DNA of 64,000 nt from Ananas comosus. Lineage: Eukaryota > Streptophyta > Magnoliopsida > Poales > Bromeliaceae. The stretch spans positions 10,967,286-11,031,285 of the forward strand of contig NC_033637.1 in NCBI RefSeq assembly GCF_001540865.1, given 5' to 3'. Under the pieces are notes generated by a model. The model had not been told where the DNA came from. It did not search any database and saw only the letters and a program-made list of their open reading frames with translations. The position numbers and the translations under genes were made by a program. Numbering within the stretch: the first letter of the stretch is position 1; each line of letters begins with the position of its first letter. Below, piece by piece: positions 10,328-22,852 of this stretch.

Positions 10328-12720
10328 TATTAGATTAGGCCGAATTTCTCCAATTATAAATAATAGATATTAGATTGGATCCACGCTTCGCGGCGAGTAG
10401 ATAGTATTTTATTTTAAAACATATTATAACTAAAAAAATATTAAAAAAAATCTATAAAGTAGTTTTACGTAAATTATAAAAAATAATTTTTTATTAATAT
10501 TTTCTTAATTTTCAATATTTGTCGAGTTAAATTATTTTAATAATTTTATTTAAAAATTTAATCAAACTTACTAGTTTTGATAGCTATTCTATAAATAATA
10601 TTTTTACCTAAAAAAGTAAAGTTGAAGGACTTATTTCAAATTACAGAATATGTGGAGATATCTTTACATTGTTAAAATTGACTGCACAAAGAAAAAACTA
10701 TTACATGCACTTGGTGTATATTAATATCCATGCACCACAAATTATATTAAATGATTAATATTCTAATACTAAAATTTAATTAAATATATCTAATTTATAA
10801 AATCTAATAATTTAAATATGTTTGATGAATTATATACACAAGGCGCATATAATTTCAAGAGAGATGAGAAATTTTTGCTTATACCTAGTGCATGCCAATA
10901 TTCTATACACCGGACATAATATGAGATGATTGATTGATAAAATATTTGCTAATAATATAATATATGTAATACAAAATATTTAAATAATTTATTATACTAC
11001 AAAAATTTATTCTTAATGCATATTTTATAAATTATTTATGATGCAACGGATGAGTCCGAAAATTGTATTGGTCATGTGGCGAACTCTTATTGGTTCATAC
11101 CTAGGCTTTACTATATTTATTTATTATGATTAAATAAATAGATCGATGGATCGATCGATGTGATATATTTATAAAAATGGTGCATATAATAATATAGTAG
11201 ATATATAGATATTATAGATATGTATGTAGATATTATGTTATGCGGCCACATGGAGTAGAGATTAGATATGCGGGTGCTTGTCACGTTGAAGTTATTATAT
11301 AATGCATAATTAGTTGTCATATTTCGTTGACTTAATCGATTAATTGTAATAATTATAATTATATTTAATCCCCTTCACCACTGTTTTCCAGGAGCTTCCA
11401 ACTATTTGGGGGAGTAAATTAATTGGAATATATATTCATTAATTGCAAGCATGATAGAATATTAAAGATACCTAAAAATTCATTAAAAGTAAAATAAAAA
11501 TATTGATTCAAGAAATAGTAATATTTATTGACACCTCGATAATTATTATTTTTCGAGATGTATTTTTTTATAGAATTAACGCATATAAGTTTTCATGATA
11601 GAATAGTTGAAAAAATGTTTATATATAGAGAAAACAAAAGAGTTAATTAAAGGTGTTAAAGTGACTCTGATCAATTCAAAAACTTAAGCTAACATATAAA
11701 GATAAAATTAACTAATAACGCATGACGCAATTAAATCTAACAAATAAGCTTGGCAATAGTGATTTATATGCACTGAAAATAGCTACAAAAATATGAACAA
11801 GAGCTTTGATATTACGATAAAGAACTCAAATCATTAGAAAAATCTTAAGCTAAACTTTGTTTTAAACTAATATACAAAAATTAACATTCTTAATCGCGGG
11901 GTGTATTTCAAAATATCCTGTGGTTGAGGGAGAACCCTATATAATTTCACCAAAATAAATAAATAACATAGCATAAATCTATTCCCAATTATCCAATAAT
12001 TAATAGCATACAATTTTTTTAAAAAAAAAAAGCAAAAATCTAAGTCCAAGCCCAACTGAAGCAATCAATTTTCAGATCCAAATTCATTGTGGCAAATACA
12101 TTAGTTTTTTTTTTTTTCCCACCACAATGCCATCAATTAAATCAATTAGGAAGAAGGATTATTAATTTGCTATGGCCAAATATGACCCAAATTATTGAAT
12201 ATAATTAAGTATATATTAAAAACACTGGTTTTTGAAAATTTAAGTTTGCGAGAAAATCAACTATTTGATATCTTTAAAGATTGGCTAATTTAAAAGATAA
12301 AGTTATTAAAAAATTATTCGATTGCATGTAACTATAACACATTGTACTTGGAGATATAAACAATTGAAAATATAATATTAATTAATATTACAAGATGTTG
12401 GTTGGTTGAGTGTAGTAAAAATTGCTGCAACTAGGAGTAATTGCACACAGCTCCCTATAAACATATCGGATAGCAAATAAATTTCTATAAAATTCTACTT
12501 TTCATTTTTATTCCTACACAAGTCGAGTGATATTCATATTTGTCACTCCAATTTATTACCATTAGAGTACTATTTATTTTTTAATAGCAGATAAGTAAAA
12601 TAATATTTTTGCCCTTATAAATATCTCTCTAAAAGTCCTCCCAAAAAAATATTTTACCTAATAATATAAGAGAGATAAAAAGGTTAATTTAACTCATTCA
12701 CTAATCAATGTTGGGTATTT
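10328..12720. other. AT-rich intergenic DNA
   Basis: No gene is supported. Content is AT-rich with short palindromes (GATCGATGGATCGATCGATG at about 11142) and scattered microsatellites. The few open frames are short, of low complexity and unlike any family. Confidence 0.5.
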
Positions 12721-12723
12721 TAC

Positions 12724-13194
12724 TAGGTATGTCAATGAGTACGAATATCCACAATTTTATTCGAACCCGAACCTGAACGGAGCAGATTTATCCGATACTA
12801 AATGGATATGGTTTCAAATATAGATATCAAAAATAAAAACCCGACGGATATGGATTTTTTGACAGTATCCAACCCAAACCCGACTCGAATCCAACCCGAA
12901 TCAAAATTTATTTTACATTATATATAATATGTATATAAAAATTTGATGTTATATTTGAATTTGTGTTTTAAAAATTTAGATTTAATATAATATATTTTGA
13001 AATATCAAAAAAATAAATAATTGTTTTGGGTTTGGATTTCGGGTTTGGGTTTCGAATTTTTGGCCGGGTTCGGGTTTGGATATGGATTTTATAATCCGTT
13101 GGGTTCGAGTTCAGGTTCGGATATCGGGTATCGAGTCAGGTTTGGGTTCGGGTTTTTTAAAATCCGCCCCAAATCCTATCCGTTGACATCCCTA
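12724..13194. mobile_element. hAT-type non-autonomous element
   Basis: Left end TAGGTATGTCAATGAG, right end the reverse complement of TAGGGATGTCAACGG. Flanks TATTTAC and TATTTCAC are compatible with an 8-bp target duplication that lost one base. The interior is built of ACCCGAACC/GGTTCGGGTTTGG motifs, which accounts for the open but non-coding frame seen on the plus strand. Confidence 0.7.
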
Positions 13195-13945
13195 TATTTC
13201 ACTCATAATAACTAGATTTTTCTAACGATCCTAACAGTAGGGTATATTTGAAAATGGTATGACTTTTGCGGGAACAAAAATAAAAAGTTAAACTTTGTAG
13301 AGATATATTTGCTATTCGATATGTTACAGGAAGCTGTATGGAATTAACCCGTGGCAACTATTAATAATTTATTCTGAATATAGAAGAAAATTTTATTTTT
13401 TGTTTAAAAGGTGATAAGGAAAGTGAGCTTATTTTTAATTTAAACAAAATTGCATTTTCAAAGTTTTTCACTTATTATATAGGGTGGTTAGATTTTTCCA
13501 AAATGTTGAGTTTAAAAGGTGGATTAAGTTTGTAAAGTTATTTATTGTTATAGTTACAATCTCCGACGACTATATTTATAACTATAGTTAATTTGGGCAT
13601 AATAATAGCTATTACAGTTGAGCCTCTTTGTACAGTTTTAATAGCAACAATCAGATTGAGATACATCATCACAAATACTGCATAGAAATTTATACGCAAC
13701 TACAATTAATTATATTGCAGTTATAAAAATAGACAACTACTGTACAAAAAGCCAAAAAAAAAAAAACAATAGTTGCTTTGTACTTGGTCTAGAATATATA
13801 GACCTACTAATTAATAAGCTGCTTTGTAATTGCATTATCTGCAATAACTTAATTTCTAAAGAATATGACTTTATGACTACATTTGTCACATCTCCAAAAA
13901 AGTTGATATGTAAATAATATATTGGAGTCTAGTTATGGTGCTTTT
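13195..13945. other. intergenic DNA, nothing recognised
   Basis: AT-rich sequence without coding signals, RNA genes or a definable repeat structure. Confidence 0.5.
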
Positions 13946-14113
13946 AAAAGTACCAAACATTTAGTACTGATAAATTTTTCGTTGTTAGATTTATTTGTTT
14001 GATTATTTTTACCCGTTAGATTATACTATTTAACCAACCGCTCACTCAATTTTAGAGGATCGCTATCATCCTAATCGCATATTTTTTAATCCAAAGGTCT
14101 AAAATGTAGTATC

Positions 14114-14118
<5 letters not shown>
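13946..14118. mobile_element. truncated MITE
   Basis: Starts CTAGTTATGGTGCTTTTAAAAG and shares the interior motifs TTAGATTATACTATTTAACCAA and CACTCAATTTTAGAGGA with the MITEs at 9865-10112 and 45294-45494. The right terminus has been replaced by the TA tract at 14118-14164. Confidence 0.55.
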
Positions 14119-14169
<51 letters not shown>

Positions 14170-14171
<2 letters not shown>

Positions 14172-16123
14172 GGTATGGGATGCCACGTGCCCATGCATCG
14201 GTTATCCATTCAATTAATTGAGTGATGCAGCTAAACCTCTATATTTATATTTTTCGTTCTCTTCTTTTTTCGTGTGGAGTGAGAGCCGACGGTAAGGGAC
14301 CGCGTAGAGGTAGCCGCGAAGATCGGATTCGGCGTCGACGTCGCGTCGCGTTAGAGTTGGCCTACGTTTGTCGCCGATAGAATTGCGATGGAGGCGGTCA
14401 GAGGGTGTGTTTATCGAACGTCTATCGACGTCGCACGGATACTAGGGTCGCTGTCGAGGTGGGTGTGCCGTCAAATTGCTTCTTTATTTCCAAGCTTCTT
14501 CAAATTTGAGCTAGGTGCTGTCCCTGCAGATTTCCAGCGTCGACCGTTGGCGTTTCGGCTCGTACTCGGTGTAGGAGCGTCGGATTTCGACGAGACTTGG
14601 TTCGTTGGATTCAGGACTTCGAGAGAAATCCACGAAGCCCTTAGTTTCTGGATTTGGTGAAGGTTAGCTGGGTCGAAATTATGTTCTCCTCTGCTGCTGT
14701 GTTTCGGACAGAATTTGAGTTGGAGTTCTTCGTTGCGATGTGTGCAGGGCGATTTCGAACTTGAGCTGGACACCCTGATTTTTTCCAGTGAATTTGGAGA
14801 TTTTTGGTGACCTCCTCCCTGCCGGGGTTTAGCAATCGAGGTGGGTTTTCATCGGATTTCTACTCCTTTAGTCTCGTGGGTCGACATGTATATTTCGGGT
14901 TTTTCGTACTTGTACTTTAGCTCTAATTCATAGATGCTTCACGTTTTGCTAGCAAAGATGAATGTAGAGCATGGTTTTAATTATGGATAAATTCTACATG
15001 TTGGACTTGGATAAGATTTAGGAGAAAACTCATGATTATGATCGTCATATGTTTAACTACCTGATTTAGCCCTAGGGGCCGTTGTATTATTTTATACTAT
15101 TGCAGTATCGTCATAGTGAGTATTCCAGATAGTATAGTTTTCTGTTACACTCGTGCTGGTATGCTGAGTATATTTTTAGAATAGCGTTTAGGCTGTTCCG
15201 AACTGTTGGGTGTCGTCGGGATTAACGGTGGACCCGTATCGCCTGTTTGGCGTCAGATTGTGCCGAGGGCACGTTACCTATGATTGTTAGACCAGTTTGA
15301 GTAGGCTATTTGACTTTGGCTTTTGAGAGCCTGATTGAGTTCGATAGAGACACGCTGCATACTCGTTTGGGTAGCTCCCACGAGTGCCACTCCGAAGACG
15401 GGCGCTGTGCTTTCGCGTTGGTGTCGCTTATGCCGGTTGGACTTGCTCTCCACGGACCAGTTAGTGTGGAGGTAGCTGGATAGTCGCAACTGGGTAGGGA
15501 CGGGTGTATTCACAATCTCAGGGACGGGTATGTTTACAGTCCCGATTGGATTGGGTCAGATTTGACATTTCCTACAGTTGATTAGTGTAGAGCATGATAG
15601 TGTAGTGATTTGTAGCGGTTGAGTTTATTTCCTACATTTTCCTACTATTCTTACTCCCTTCTGTAGACTTAGTGGGTGGACCGATGTTGTTTTGGGCGGC
15701 ACCTACTGAGGACTACTTGTTTTTACAGTAGTTCTCACGCCCTGTTTGTTACCCCTGTTTTGCAAAGTCACAGGTTTCGGCTGCTGCACCTTCCGAGGCG
15801 GATCGAGGCAAGGGCGTCGCGAGTTAGAGCCCTACCCGACGAGCAGAGCTAGAGGAACCCCTACTGCAGGTAGATGTTTTGTTTCGAGTTTATGTACATA
15901 GTGGACTTAACTCGCCAGTGCGAGTAACTCTGCATTTTGGATTTGGACTATGTATATGAAACTCAGTTTGTTTAGCTTATGTTTTCTCTAGCAGCTCTCT
16001 ACTACTGTTCGTAATAGTGTTTGACTTACAGGTACAGCTGTCGCTTCGTATATAGGAAAAATTTCTTTGTATATGGCGGATTTGTCGGCATGCCCGGGAA
16101 ACGAGACATTCGGGGCGTGACAT
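14170..16123 (+). mobile_element. 5'-truncated Ty3/gypsy-like LTR
   Basis: Ends in GAGACATTCGGGGCGTGACA, a terminus of the CGGGGCGTGACA type found in long plant Ty3/gypsy (Del/Tekay-like) LTRs. A TATA-like CTATATTTATATTT at about 14240 precedes a leader-like CT-rich stretch. Further landmarks are the promoter-distal blocks 'GGGCGGCACCTACTGAGGACTACTTG' in pieces near 15697-15721 and 'TTCTCACGCCCTGTTTGTTACC' near 15731. The upstream end is lost into the TA tract at 14118-14164. Open frames here have no protein similarity I recognise. A second copy lies inverted at 1-440. Confidence 0.6.
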
Positions 16124-18095
16124 AAAAGCTATCAGCACCAATGATTTGATAGTTTTAAAATAATAGGAGCTCAATTCTATATATTATAGACTCCCTCAGG
16201 TAAATTAAATTGGTCAATTATTAATTATTGCGCCTAGTGTATTTAGGCTCCACTTGTAACCGCAAGAAGTGTGCTTTTAATAATACTAGTGAATTACCCG
16301 CGCGATGCTGCGGATTTAAAATATTTTAACTATAAATTTTAATTAAAATATTTATATTATTTTAATTTTTAACTATTAATTATATAAATTTAAAAATAAT
16401 TTGAATAAAAATAATGTAAATGGTTTATGTGCTACAAAATTTTTTTGTAAGAATTGTAAGTAACTAAATAATTTTATAAAGGAATATATATGCAAAAAGT
16501 TATTAAAAAATTCATAGAAAAAAAGATTGTTTGGAGGAACTCTTTAGTCTTCAACTTTTCATAAATAGGAAAAGAAAAACTTCTATAAGGTTCACCATTC
16601 AAGGTTCTATAAGGTTTCACCATTTAACCTAAAATATAATTTAATAAATATAATCTAATCATGTAAAAACACATATGTAAAAAATATTTGATCAAATTTT
16701 GTATAAATTTTAATAAATATTTTATTTAATTAACCAAAATTAATCGTAAAAAGTTAAAAAAAAACTATAAAAATCAATTACAAAATTAATTTTGAGCAGT
16801 CTATTGCAAAGGGTCTTAATAGTTGAGAGGGTCCTCACATTTTTTTTGCCAAAATATCTTTTGCTGAAAATGTATAGAAACTTTCTAAACTTTTAATTTT
16901 TTAAGTAAGATAATTTTATCAAAAAATTTATAATTTTGTTAAATTCATTAGTAATTTAGTTAGATTTAGAATTTTAATTTTCTTTGGTCATATTAATGTA
17001 ACTAAGCATAAAAATTACAACACTAAATAAAACTTGATTGGGCCTTAATTCAAAAAAATTATAGTTGAGGGTTATCTATATATGTTTATTTATATTAAAG
17101 CAAATGATACTATTTGATGCACCAAGTGTATAAGTAAATTTTGTGCACTTTATTTTTGAAAATCTGATATAAATTTAAACTCTAGTAATTTTTGATATAG
17201 AGACATTTTATATAGATAGGTTGCATTTATAAAATTATATTTTAATTTAATAATACTAATTATAAAAAGTTAGGATTAATATATGTAATATTTATAGATC
17301 TAATTATAAAAAGTTAGAATTAATATATATAATATTTATAGACCGAATTATAAAAAGTTATGATTAATATATGTAATATTTATAGACTGGATGTAGGCAA
17401 AGTTTTTCTATAAATGAGGAGTGGGTAGGGAAAAAATCATTCGATACGTCGGGTCTATACTTGTATTTAACATCTGCTGGAACCTAAGGCCTATAATATT
17501 TAATACATAAACTTATTATAAAATATAAATTATATTTATTAAATTATATTTAATTTTAAATTGAAAAAATAGATTTGATGCCTATTATATTTGTGTAGAC
17601 CGGGTGCATTCAAATTTTTTTAAAATAGAGAAAAAAGCTTGTGTAGACCGGGTGCATGCCATTTTTTCGAAGAGAGAGAGAAGAGCCTTAGGAGGACACT
17701 TGTCACCTCTAAGGGCCTTGAGGTGACAGAACTCTCCTTTAATGGAGTAGTAATAGATAATAGATAATAGATAATAGATGTGCCATAGAGGATATGCCAC
17801 AATACTCAATAGATCAGAGTCCATTTAGAAGGGAAAGGAATGAGGGAGGGGGGGGGAGGAGTGTGAGGAAGGGAACGGATCAGGAGAGGCAGGGTGGGCG
17901 ACACGTAAGCCCGCTCAGCGATAGGGACAGGGAACGAATCGCGGGTGAACGGATCGCAGGTGAACGGATCGGGAGAAACGGAGTAGGCGACACATAACCT
18001 CTCTAAGAACTCAAGTTTTAATATATATCTAGTGATTACATAAGTATGAACACATATGCATATATATTTTATTTTTAAGTGAAACTACAGATATT
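16124..18095. other. AT-rich repeat-derived intergenic DNA
   Basis: Contains ACTAGTGAATTACCCGCGCG at 16288, a GC island that often marks one end of old plant transposons. There is a triplicated block 'ATTATAAAAAGTTA..TTAATATATRTAATATTTATAGAC' at 17250-17390, and the near-repeat GTGTAGACCGGGTGCAT at 17593 and 17641. A GC-rich segment at 17820-18000 carries three copies of GAACGGATCG. No gene is supported. Confidence 0.5.
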
Positions 18096-18097
18096 GT

Positions 18098-18905
18098 GGG
18101 CGTGTTTGGTTTGCTTCTTTTTCACTCTAGATTCAGAATCGGAATGGGTGAATTCATTTGTAGGTATTTGGTACGCAGGAGTACCATTTCGATTCCGATT
18201 TTCAAGTGAAATTAGAATCCCTCAATCATCTCTTTTTCCAATCCAGCCTAAGAGGGCGGATTGGAAGTTGAATCCGGACGCAATGGATATTTATTCAGAT
18301 GAAATTTATTTTTTAATTTTTTAACTAAAAAAATATGAGTTTAAATTTAGAAATTAAATTTATAATTTTAAATTTTAATTTGAATTTGAATTTGAATTAA
18401 AAATTAAAATTTAATCAAGTATTTCGAATCTAACTTATGAATTTGAATTTAAATTAAATTTTAATTTATATAAAGTTTTATTCAAATTTTATTTAAAACT
18501 TAAATTAAATTTATAGATTCAAATTAAAATTTAAATTATAATTTTAAGTTTGAATTTGAATAAATCAAAATTTAGTTTTATATTTTGAATTATCCACTCA
18601 ACTTCAAAATTTAATTTTTTTAAAAAAAGATTTAAAATTTTGACATTATTTCAAAATTTTGATGTAAAATTTTAATTTTTAATTCTTAATTTGAATTTAA
18701 ATTAATATAATATAAAGATAAAGTTAGTATATTAATTTGATTACGTTTTTTATATCTATCTGAACCAAACACTGACAATGAAAATAATTTATTCCGATTC
18801 CGATTCAGATAACAAACCAAACAGAATTAGCTAATGAGTCATTCTGTTTCCGATTCCAGCTTATTTCGATTTCGATTCTGATTCCGACTTCAAACCAAAC
18901 GTGCC
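18098..18905. mobile_element. MITE with GTTTGGTT-type ends
   Basis: Left terminus GGGCGTGTTTGGTTTG pairs with right terminus CAAACCAAACGTGCC. The next arm segment (GATTCAGAATCGGAA against TTCCGATTCTGATTCCG-like blocks) also pairs. The middle is AT-rich and non-coding. Ends of this type are common in PIF/Harbinger- and hAT-like MITEs, so the superfamily stays open. Confidence 0.7.
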
Positions 18906-18983
18906 ATGTATTTTAACGGACTCGATATGTGGAACATTATAATAATATTATATAAGTATGAACACATATGTGTATATTGAGTT

Positions 18984-20050
18984 GGACTGGACTACTATTA
19001 GTAGCAAAATCTCATTGTTGCTACCAGTTTTTTAGCCTTTGGATCAACTCTTTTCATTATTTCTAACCATTGGATTAAATACTATAACCCAGTGGGGACC
19101 ACTCAACCTTAGGGGGACCACTCAACCTTAGGTGACCACTCAACTCTAACCGTGTGACGCTCCAACTTTCCAGGGGGTCACCCATCCTAGGACTACTCTC
19201 GTCCTAGCACGCTTAACTCTCTTAACCTCTTGAGCCTTGCCACCACCCAAAATGCTTAAGCCGGGTTAAGAGTTTAGCCCTATTATATCTTATATATAGG
19301 ACTACCCGGGGTCTCACAATCTCCCCCCCTTTACGCCCTGACGTCCTCGTCAGGCTCAGACTCACAAGTACCAGGCGATGTGAGACTCGTCTCGCTAGCC
19401 CGTCATCCAGACCCTGGCTCAGCCGAGACTCATTTCACACTTCCGGCTGATAATTGGCTCTGATACCAACTGTGACGCTCCAACTTCCCAGAGGGTCACC
19501 CATCCTAGGACTACTCCCGTCCTAGCACGCTTAACTCTTTTAACCTCTTGGGCCTTGCCACCACCCAAAATGCTTAAGCCGGGTTAAGAGTTTAGCCCTA
19601 TTATATCTTATATATAGGACTACCCGGGGTCTCACAATCTCCCCCCCTTTACGCCCTGACGTCCTCGTCAGGCTCAGACTCACAAGTACCAGGCGATGTG
19701 AGACTCGTCTCGCTAGCCCGTCATCCAGACCCTGGCTCAGCCGAGACTCATTTCACACTTCCGGCTGATAATTGGCTCTGATACCAACTGTGACGCTCCA
19801 ACTTCCCAGAGGGTCACCCATCCTAGGACTACTCCCGTCCTAGCACGCTTAACTCTTTTAACCTCTTGGGCCTTGCCACCACCCAAAATGCTTAAGCCGG
19901 GTTAAGAGTTTGGCCCTATTATATCTTATATATAGGACTACCCGGGATCTCACAAACCGACTAATATCATCACGACCCTACAATTTTTCATCCAATGATT
20001 AAAAACTTGATAGCAAAAAGAGTGTTTTACTATTAATAGTATTCCAGCCT
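18984..20050. mobile_element. MITE interrupted by a Cassandra TRIM
   Basis: Ends GGACTGGACTACTATTAGTAG and the reverse complement of GGCTGGAATACTATTAATAG form terminal inverted repeats. Interior motifs (CACTCAACCTTAGGGGGACC, TTTTCATCCAATGATTAAAA) place it with the family at 9865-10112. Without the Cassandra insertion it would be about 260 bp. A short segment, GGGGACCACTCAACCTTAGG, is locally duplicated just left of the insertion. Confidence 0.75.
19153..19954 (-). mobile_element. Cassandra-type TRIM, three LTRs
   Basis: Terminal-repeat retrotransposon in miniature, read on the minus strand. LTRs of about 166 bp lie at 19153-19318, 19471-19636 and 19789-19954, each bounded by TG..CA, with two 152-bp internal domains between (period 318 bp). 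Next to each internal domain is a tRNA-iMet-type primer site, TGGTATCAGAGC, two bases after the LTR, and a G-rich polypurine tract (AAAGGGGGGGAGAT) at its other end. The LTR carries a 5S rRNA-like segment (GTTAAGCGTGCTAGG, GAGAGTAGTCCTAGGATGGG, TGACC), the hallmark of Cassandra. AACCG duplicates at 19148-19152 and 19955-19959 mark the insertion. It encodes no protein and would rely on other elements. Confidence 0.92.
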
Positions 20051-21053
20051 AATTCGTGTATATTTTTTATTTTTAAGTGAAACTACATATATCATATCTT
20101 AACAAACTCTTTACAGTATGTAGAACATAACATTATATTTGAACAAAACAAATTTTAAATTGTACGTTTTAATGTATATAACGCAATTAGTCTCAAAACA
20201 CAATTCCCAAATGAGTCTTAGACAACTAATTAATACCAAATAATGAGCATTTAGCAAAAGCGGACACGAGAATCAAAACTCGAAACTTTTGATAGAAACG
20301 GAGTAGGATTGACTGTGATATATACTATCTTTCTCAAAAGATCGCTATAACAGAAAACGATCGGCAAATAGCCTTAATAATATCAAAATGTGAGATATGA
20401 ACTTCGTCATAGATGTAAGGGGCATGAAAAATATGCGCCCGGTTGTGTAGGGTACAGATGATGGTGATGTATTTTGTTGTACAGAAAATGAAGAGATCTA
20501 AGCGAAATAGTCTTTGTCTGTGTAAATACTTGCTTTCAGTGTTTAGTTTCCTATAACTTCACATTTAATTAGAATTCAAACTTTACAAAATATTGTAATT
20601 GAGTTCTGCCATCCCGACCTGAAGCCGGTTATGGAGAGAGAGAGAGAAAGAAAAAATAATAAACTATTTAGGATAAGGAGTTTTAGTTAGCACGTCATTA
20701 ATTCATTTCTTGTTAAACAAATATTAAACTAAAAATTTTTCAATTTCGTAACTACATAAAAAAAATAACTGAAAAAATATAATTTATAACTGAACTCTAA
20801 TTTATCTGGAAGTCTATTTCAATTCAAACTAGGCTACATCCTCACCGCCACATTTTTTTTATTTTTTTTGTTTTTGTGGTTAATCTTTTCAGATGAAAGT
20901 CAAACCATGCATGAATTCCAATTACACCCTCCTACTTTTCAAAATTTAACGTCCCCATCGGTCACGTCTCTCGCAGTCTCACAAGCATTATATACTATAT
21001 ATATTATATATTATTATTTACAATGTCATAGGCTATATATATATATGTAATAT
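20051..21053. other. intergenic DNA, nothing recognised
   Basis: AT-rich, with a short GA run at 20635-20646 and a TA-rich stretch at 20990-21050. No coding or RNA gene signal. Confidence 0.5.
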
Positions 21054-21504
21054 AGGTCAATTTGCATAAAAAATCCACTAATTTTGAATTTTTGCAAAAG
21101 TGGGCCACTTTTTTATTTTTACAGATTCAATCCGATTTTTTAACAAACTGACCAAAATGCCCTTGTACCTTTTTATCTTTCTTTTTTTTTTGTCGTTCTT
21201 TTTGCCTTTCTCTTCCCATAGAGTGGCAGAGGCGGAAACGCCACCCCTGCCCCGGCGACGTCACCCTCGCCCGCTCCGGCGACGTCGCCGGCAACGAGCC
21301 CCTCTCCCCTGCCTCAACCCGAATCCTCCGACTCTGCTGAGGCCGTGCCGCCATCCTCTTCTCCACTAGGGCACGGCGACGTTGAGACGCAGGCTCTTCT
21401 TCTCCACCACGTGTCGGAACGCCGAGACATCGTCGGAGGCGGGGAAATCACCTCCGACGACATCGCGGTGGTTGCGATAGAAAGCAAGGGAGGGAGAGGT
21501 GGTG

Positions 21505-21569
<65 letters not shown>

Positions 21570-21588
21570 NTATATATATATATATATA

Positions 21589-21823
21589 GTAGAGCTAGAA
21601 TACTTATAAAAGTATCATCCAAGTGATTCTTGTGTGTTTTTAGCCCTTGGATGGAGAGATGTGAGGTTGATATGATAGTGGTAGGTGGTGGTAGGTGGTG
21701 GTAGGTGGTGGTAGGTGGAATAGTGTTTGATCCAAGGACTATTAGTAATCAAAAAGTAGATCCAACGGCTAAAAACACACAAGTATCACTTGGGTGATAC
21801 CTGTAAAAGTATTCTAGCCCTAC
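21589..21823. mobile_element. MITE with internal GGTGGTAGGT repeat
   Basis: Ends GTAGAGCTAGAATACTTATA and its near reverse complement GTAAAAGTATTCTAGCCCTAC. Inner arms pair as AAAACACACAAG/CTTGTGTGTTTTT. A 10-base unit (GTGGTAGGTG) is repeated about four times at 21678-21718. Flanked by long TA tracts (21508-21588, including an N at 21570, and 21824-21844). Same family as 59041-59255. Confidence 0.8.
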
Positions 21824-22506
21824 TCTATATATATATATATATATAAGAATAATAAAAATTAAAATAAAAATTATTTTTTCTACAGAAAAGATTAAAAATA
21901 TAGAAGAAGGAAGAAGATGATGAGAATTGCACTCTTAAAATAAAATTACACTATTTTAAAAAAAAATTTACACTGTTTAAAAAAAATTTGGACTATTTGA
22001 TATAAAAATTACACTCTTTTGAAATAAATTTTACACTCTTTAGATCAAGATTGCACCATTTAGAAAATTTTACATTATTTCTTTTCTTCTTCTTTTTTTT
22101 TTCCTCTTTCTTCTCTTCTTCTTCTTTTTCTTCTTTCTCTTGCAGGAACAGTTTTCTTTTTCTTTTTTTTTCCTCTTTCTGTTTTTTCTTCTTCCTGCAG
22201 GAGAAGCTTCCTCTTCTTCTTCTTCTTTTTTCCTCTTTTTCTTCTTCTTCTTCTTCCTCTTCCTCATGTACCCAAGTTCTGCCACCCCGCCACCAACCTC
22301 TTTGCCTCCGCGGCATCCGCCTCGCGCGGCTCAGCGGCACCCCGCGCCTACCCCCCACACCGCTCCGCCGCCGCACCGCTCCTTTTTTTCTCTCTCTTTT
22401 TTTAAAAAGGTCAAAGCGGGCGCGGCGGAGCGAGGCGAGGAGGAAGGCGGCGGAGCGAGATGAGAAAGAGGGAGAGGGAGGAGGCGGCGGAGCGGAGCGA
22501 CAGTAG

Positions 22507-22680
22507 GTGGAAGAGGATGCTCGGGTGCCGCGAGAGCACCTGTCCCCGGAGTTCGACTCGTCGCAGGCGTTGTCGTCCGGGTCGACGACGTCGCGCGCAG
22601 AGTCCCTGCACGAGGCCATTCGAGTGCTGCAGAGGCACCTGCGATCCGGCCCAGTAGAGGGGAAGAAGAAAAAGGAGAAA
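22507..22680 (+). other. captured exon-like open frame, unidentified
   Basis: A 58-codon frame between stops (TAG at 22504 and TAG at 22681) with GC-rich third positions and a protein-like composition, including ESLHEAIRVLQRHL, which would form an amphipathic helix. There is no ATG at its start. It sits inside the composite repeat, so it is probably a captured fragment of a host gene I cannot name. Confidence 0.3.
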
Positions 22681-22852
22681 TAGTGCAATTTCGCCCAAAA
22701 TTGCACCATTTCGTCTAATTTTGCACTATTTCGCCCAATTTTGCACTATTTGCTCAAAATTGCATAATTTCTTCTTCTCCATCTCTTCCTCTTTATTTTT
22801 TCTTTGCACCATTACACCAGTTTTTATACCTTAAAAAAATATATTTTTTAAC

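Noticed and set aside
11041..11075. Hammerhead ribozyme core (GGATGAGTCCGAAA)
   Set aside because: The string resembles CTGATGAG..GAAA, but helix II is missing and no flanking helices I and III pair around it.
13021..13215. Gly/Phe-rich reading frame
   Set aside because: Produced by GGGTTTGGGTTTCGG repeats inside the hAT-type element at 12724-13194.
14388..14660. Short protein gene in the GC-rich segment
   Set aside because: It lies within an LTR, matches no family, and has equally long frames on the other strand.
19177..19221. 5S rRNA gene
   Set aside because: Only part of the 5S sequence is present, it recurs every 318 bp inside TG..CA LTRs with a primer site and polypurine tract, and it has a target duplication. 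This is Cassandra, not a 5S array.
22051..22709. Long Ser/Phe- or Glu/Lys-rich frames on both strands
   Set aside because: They follow from CTT/GAA tracts in the composite repeat; all frames are open at once, which is a composition effect.
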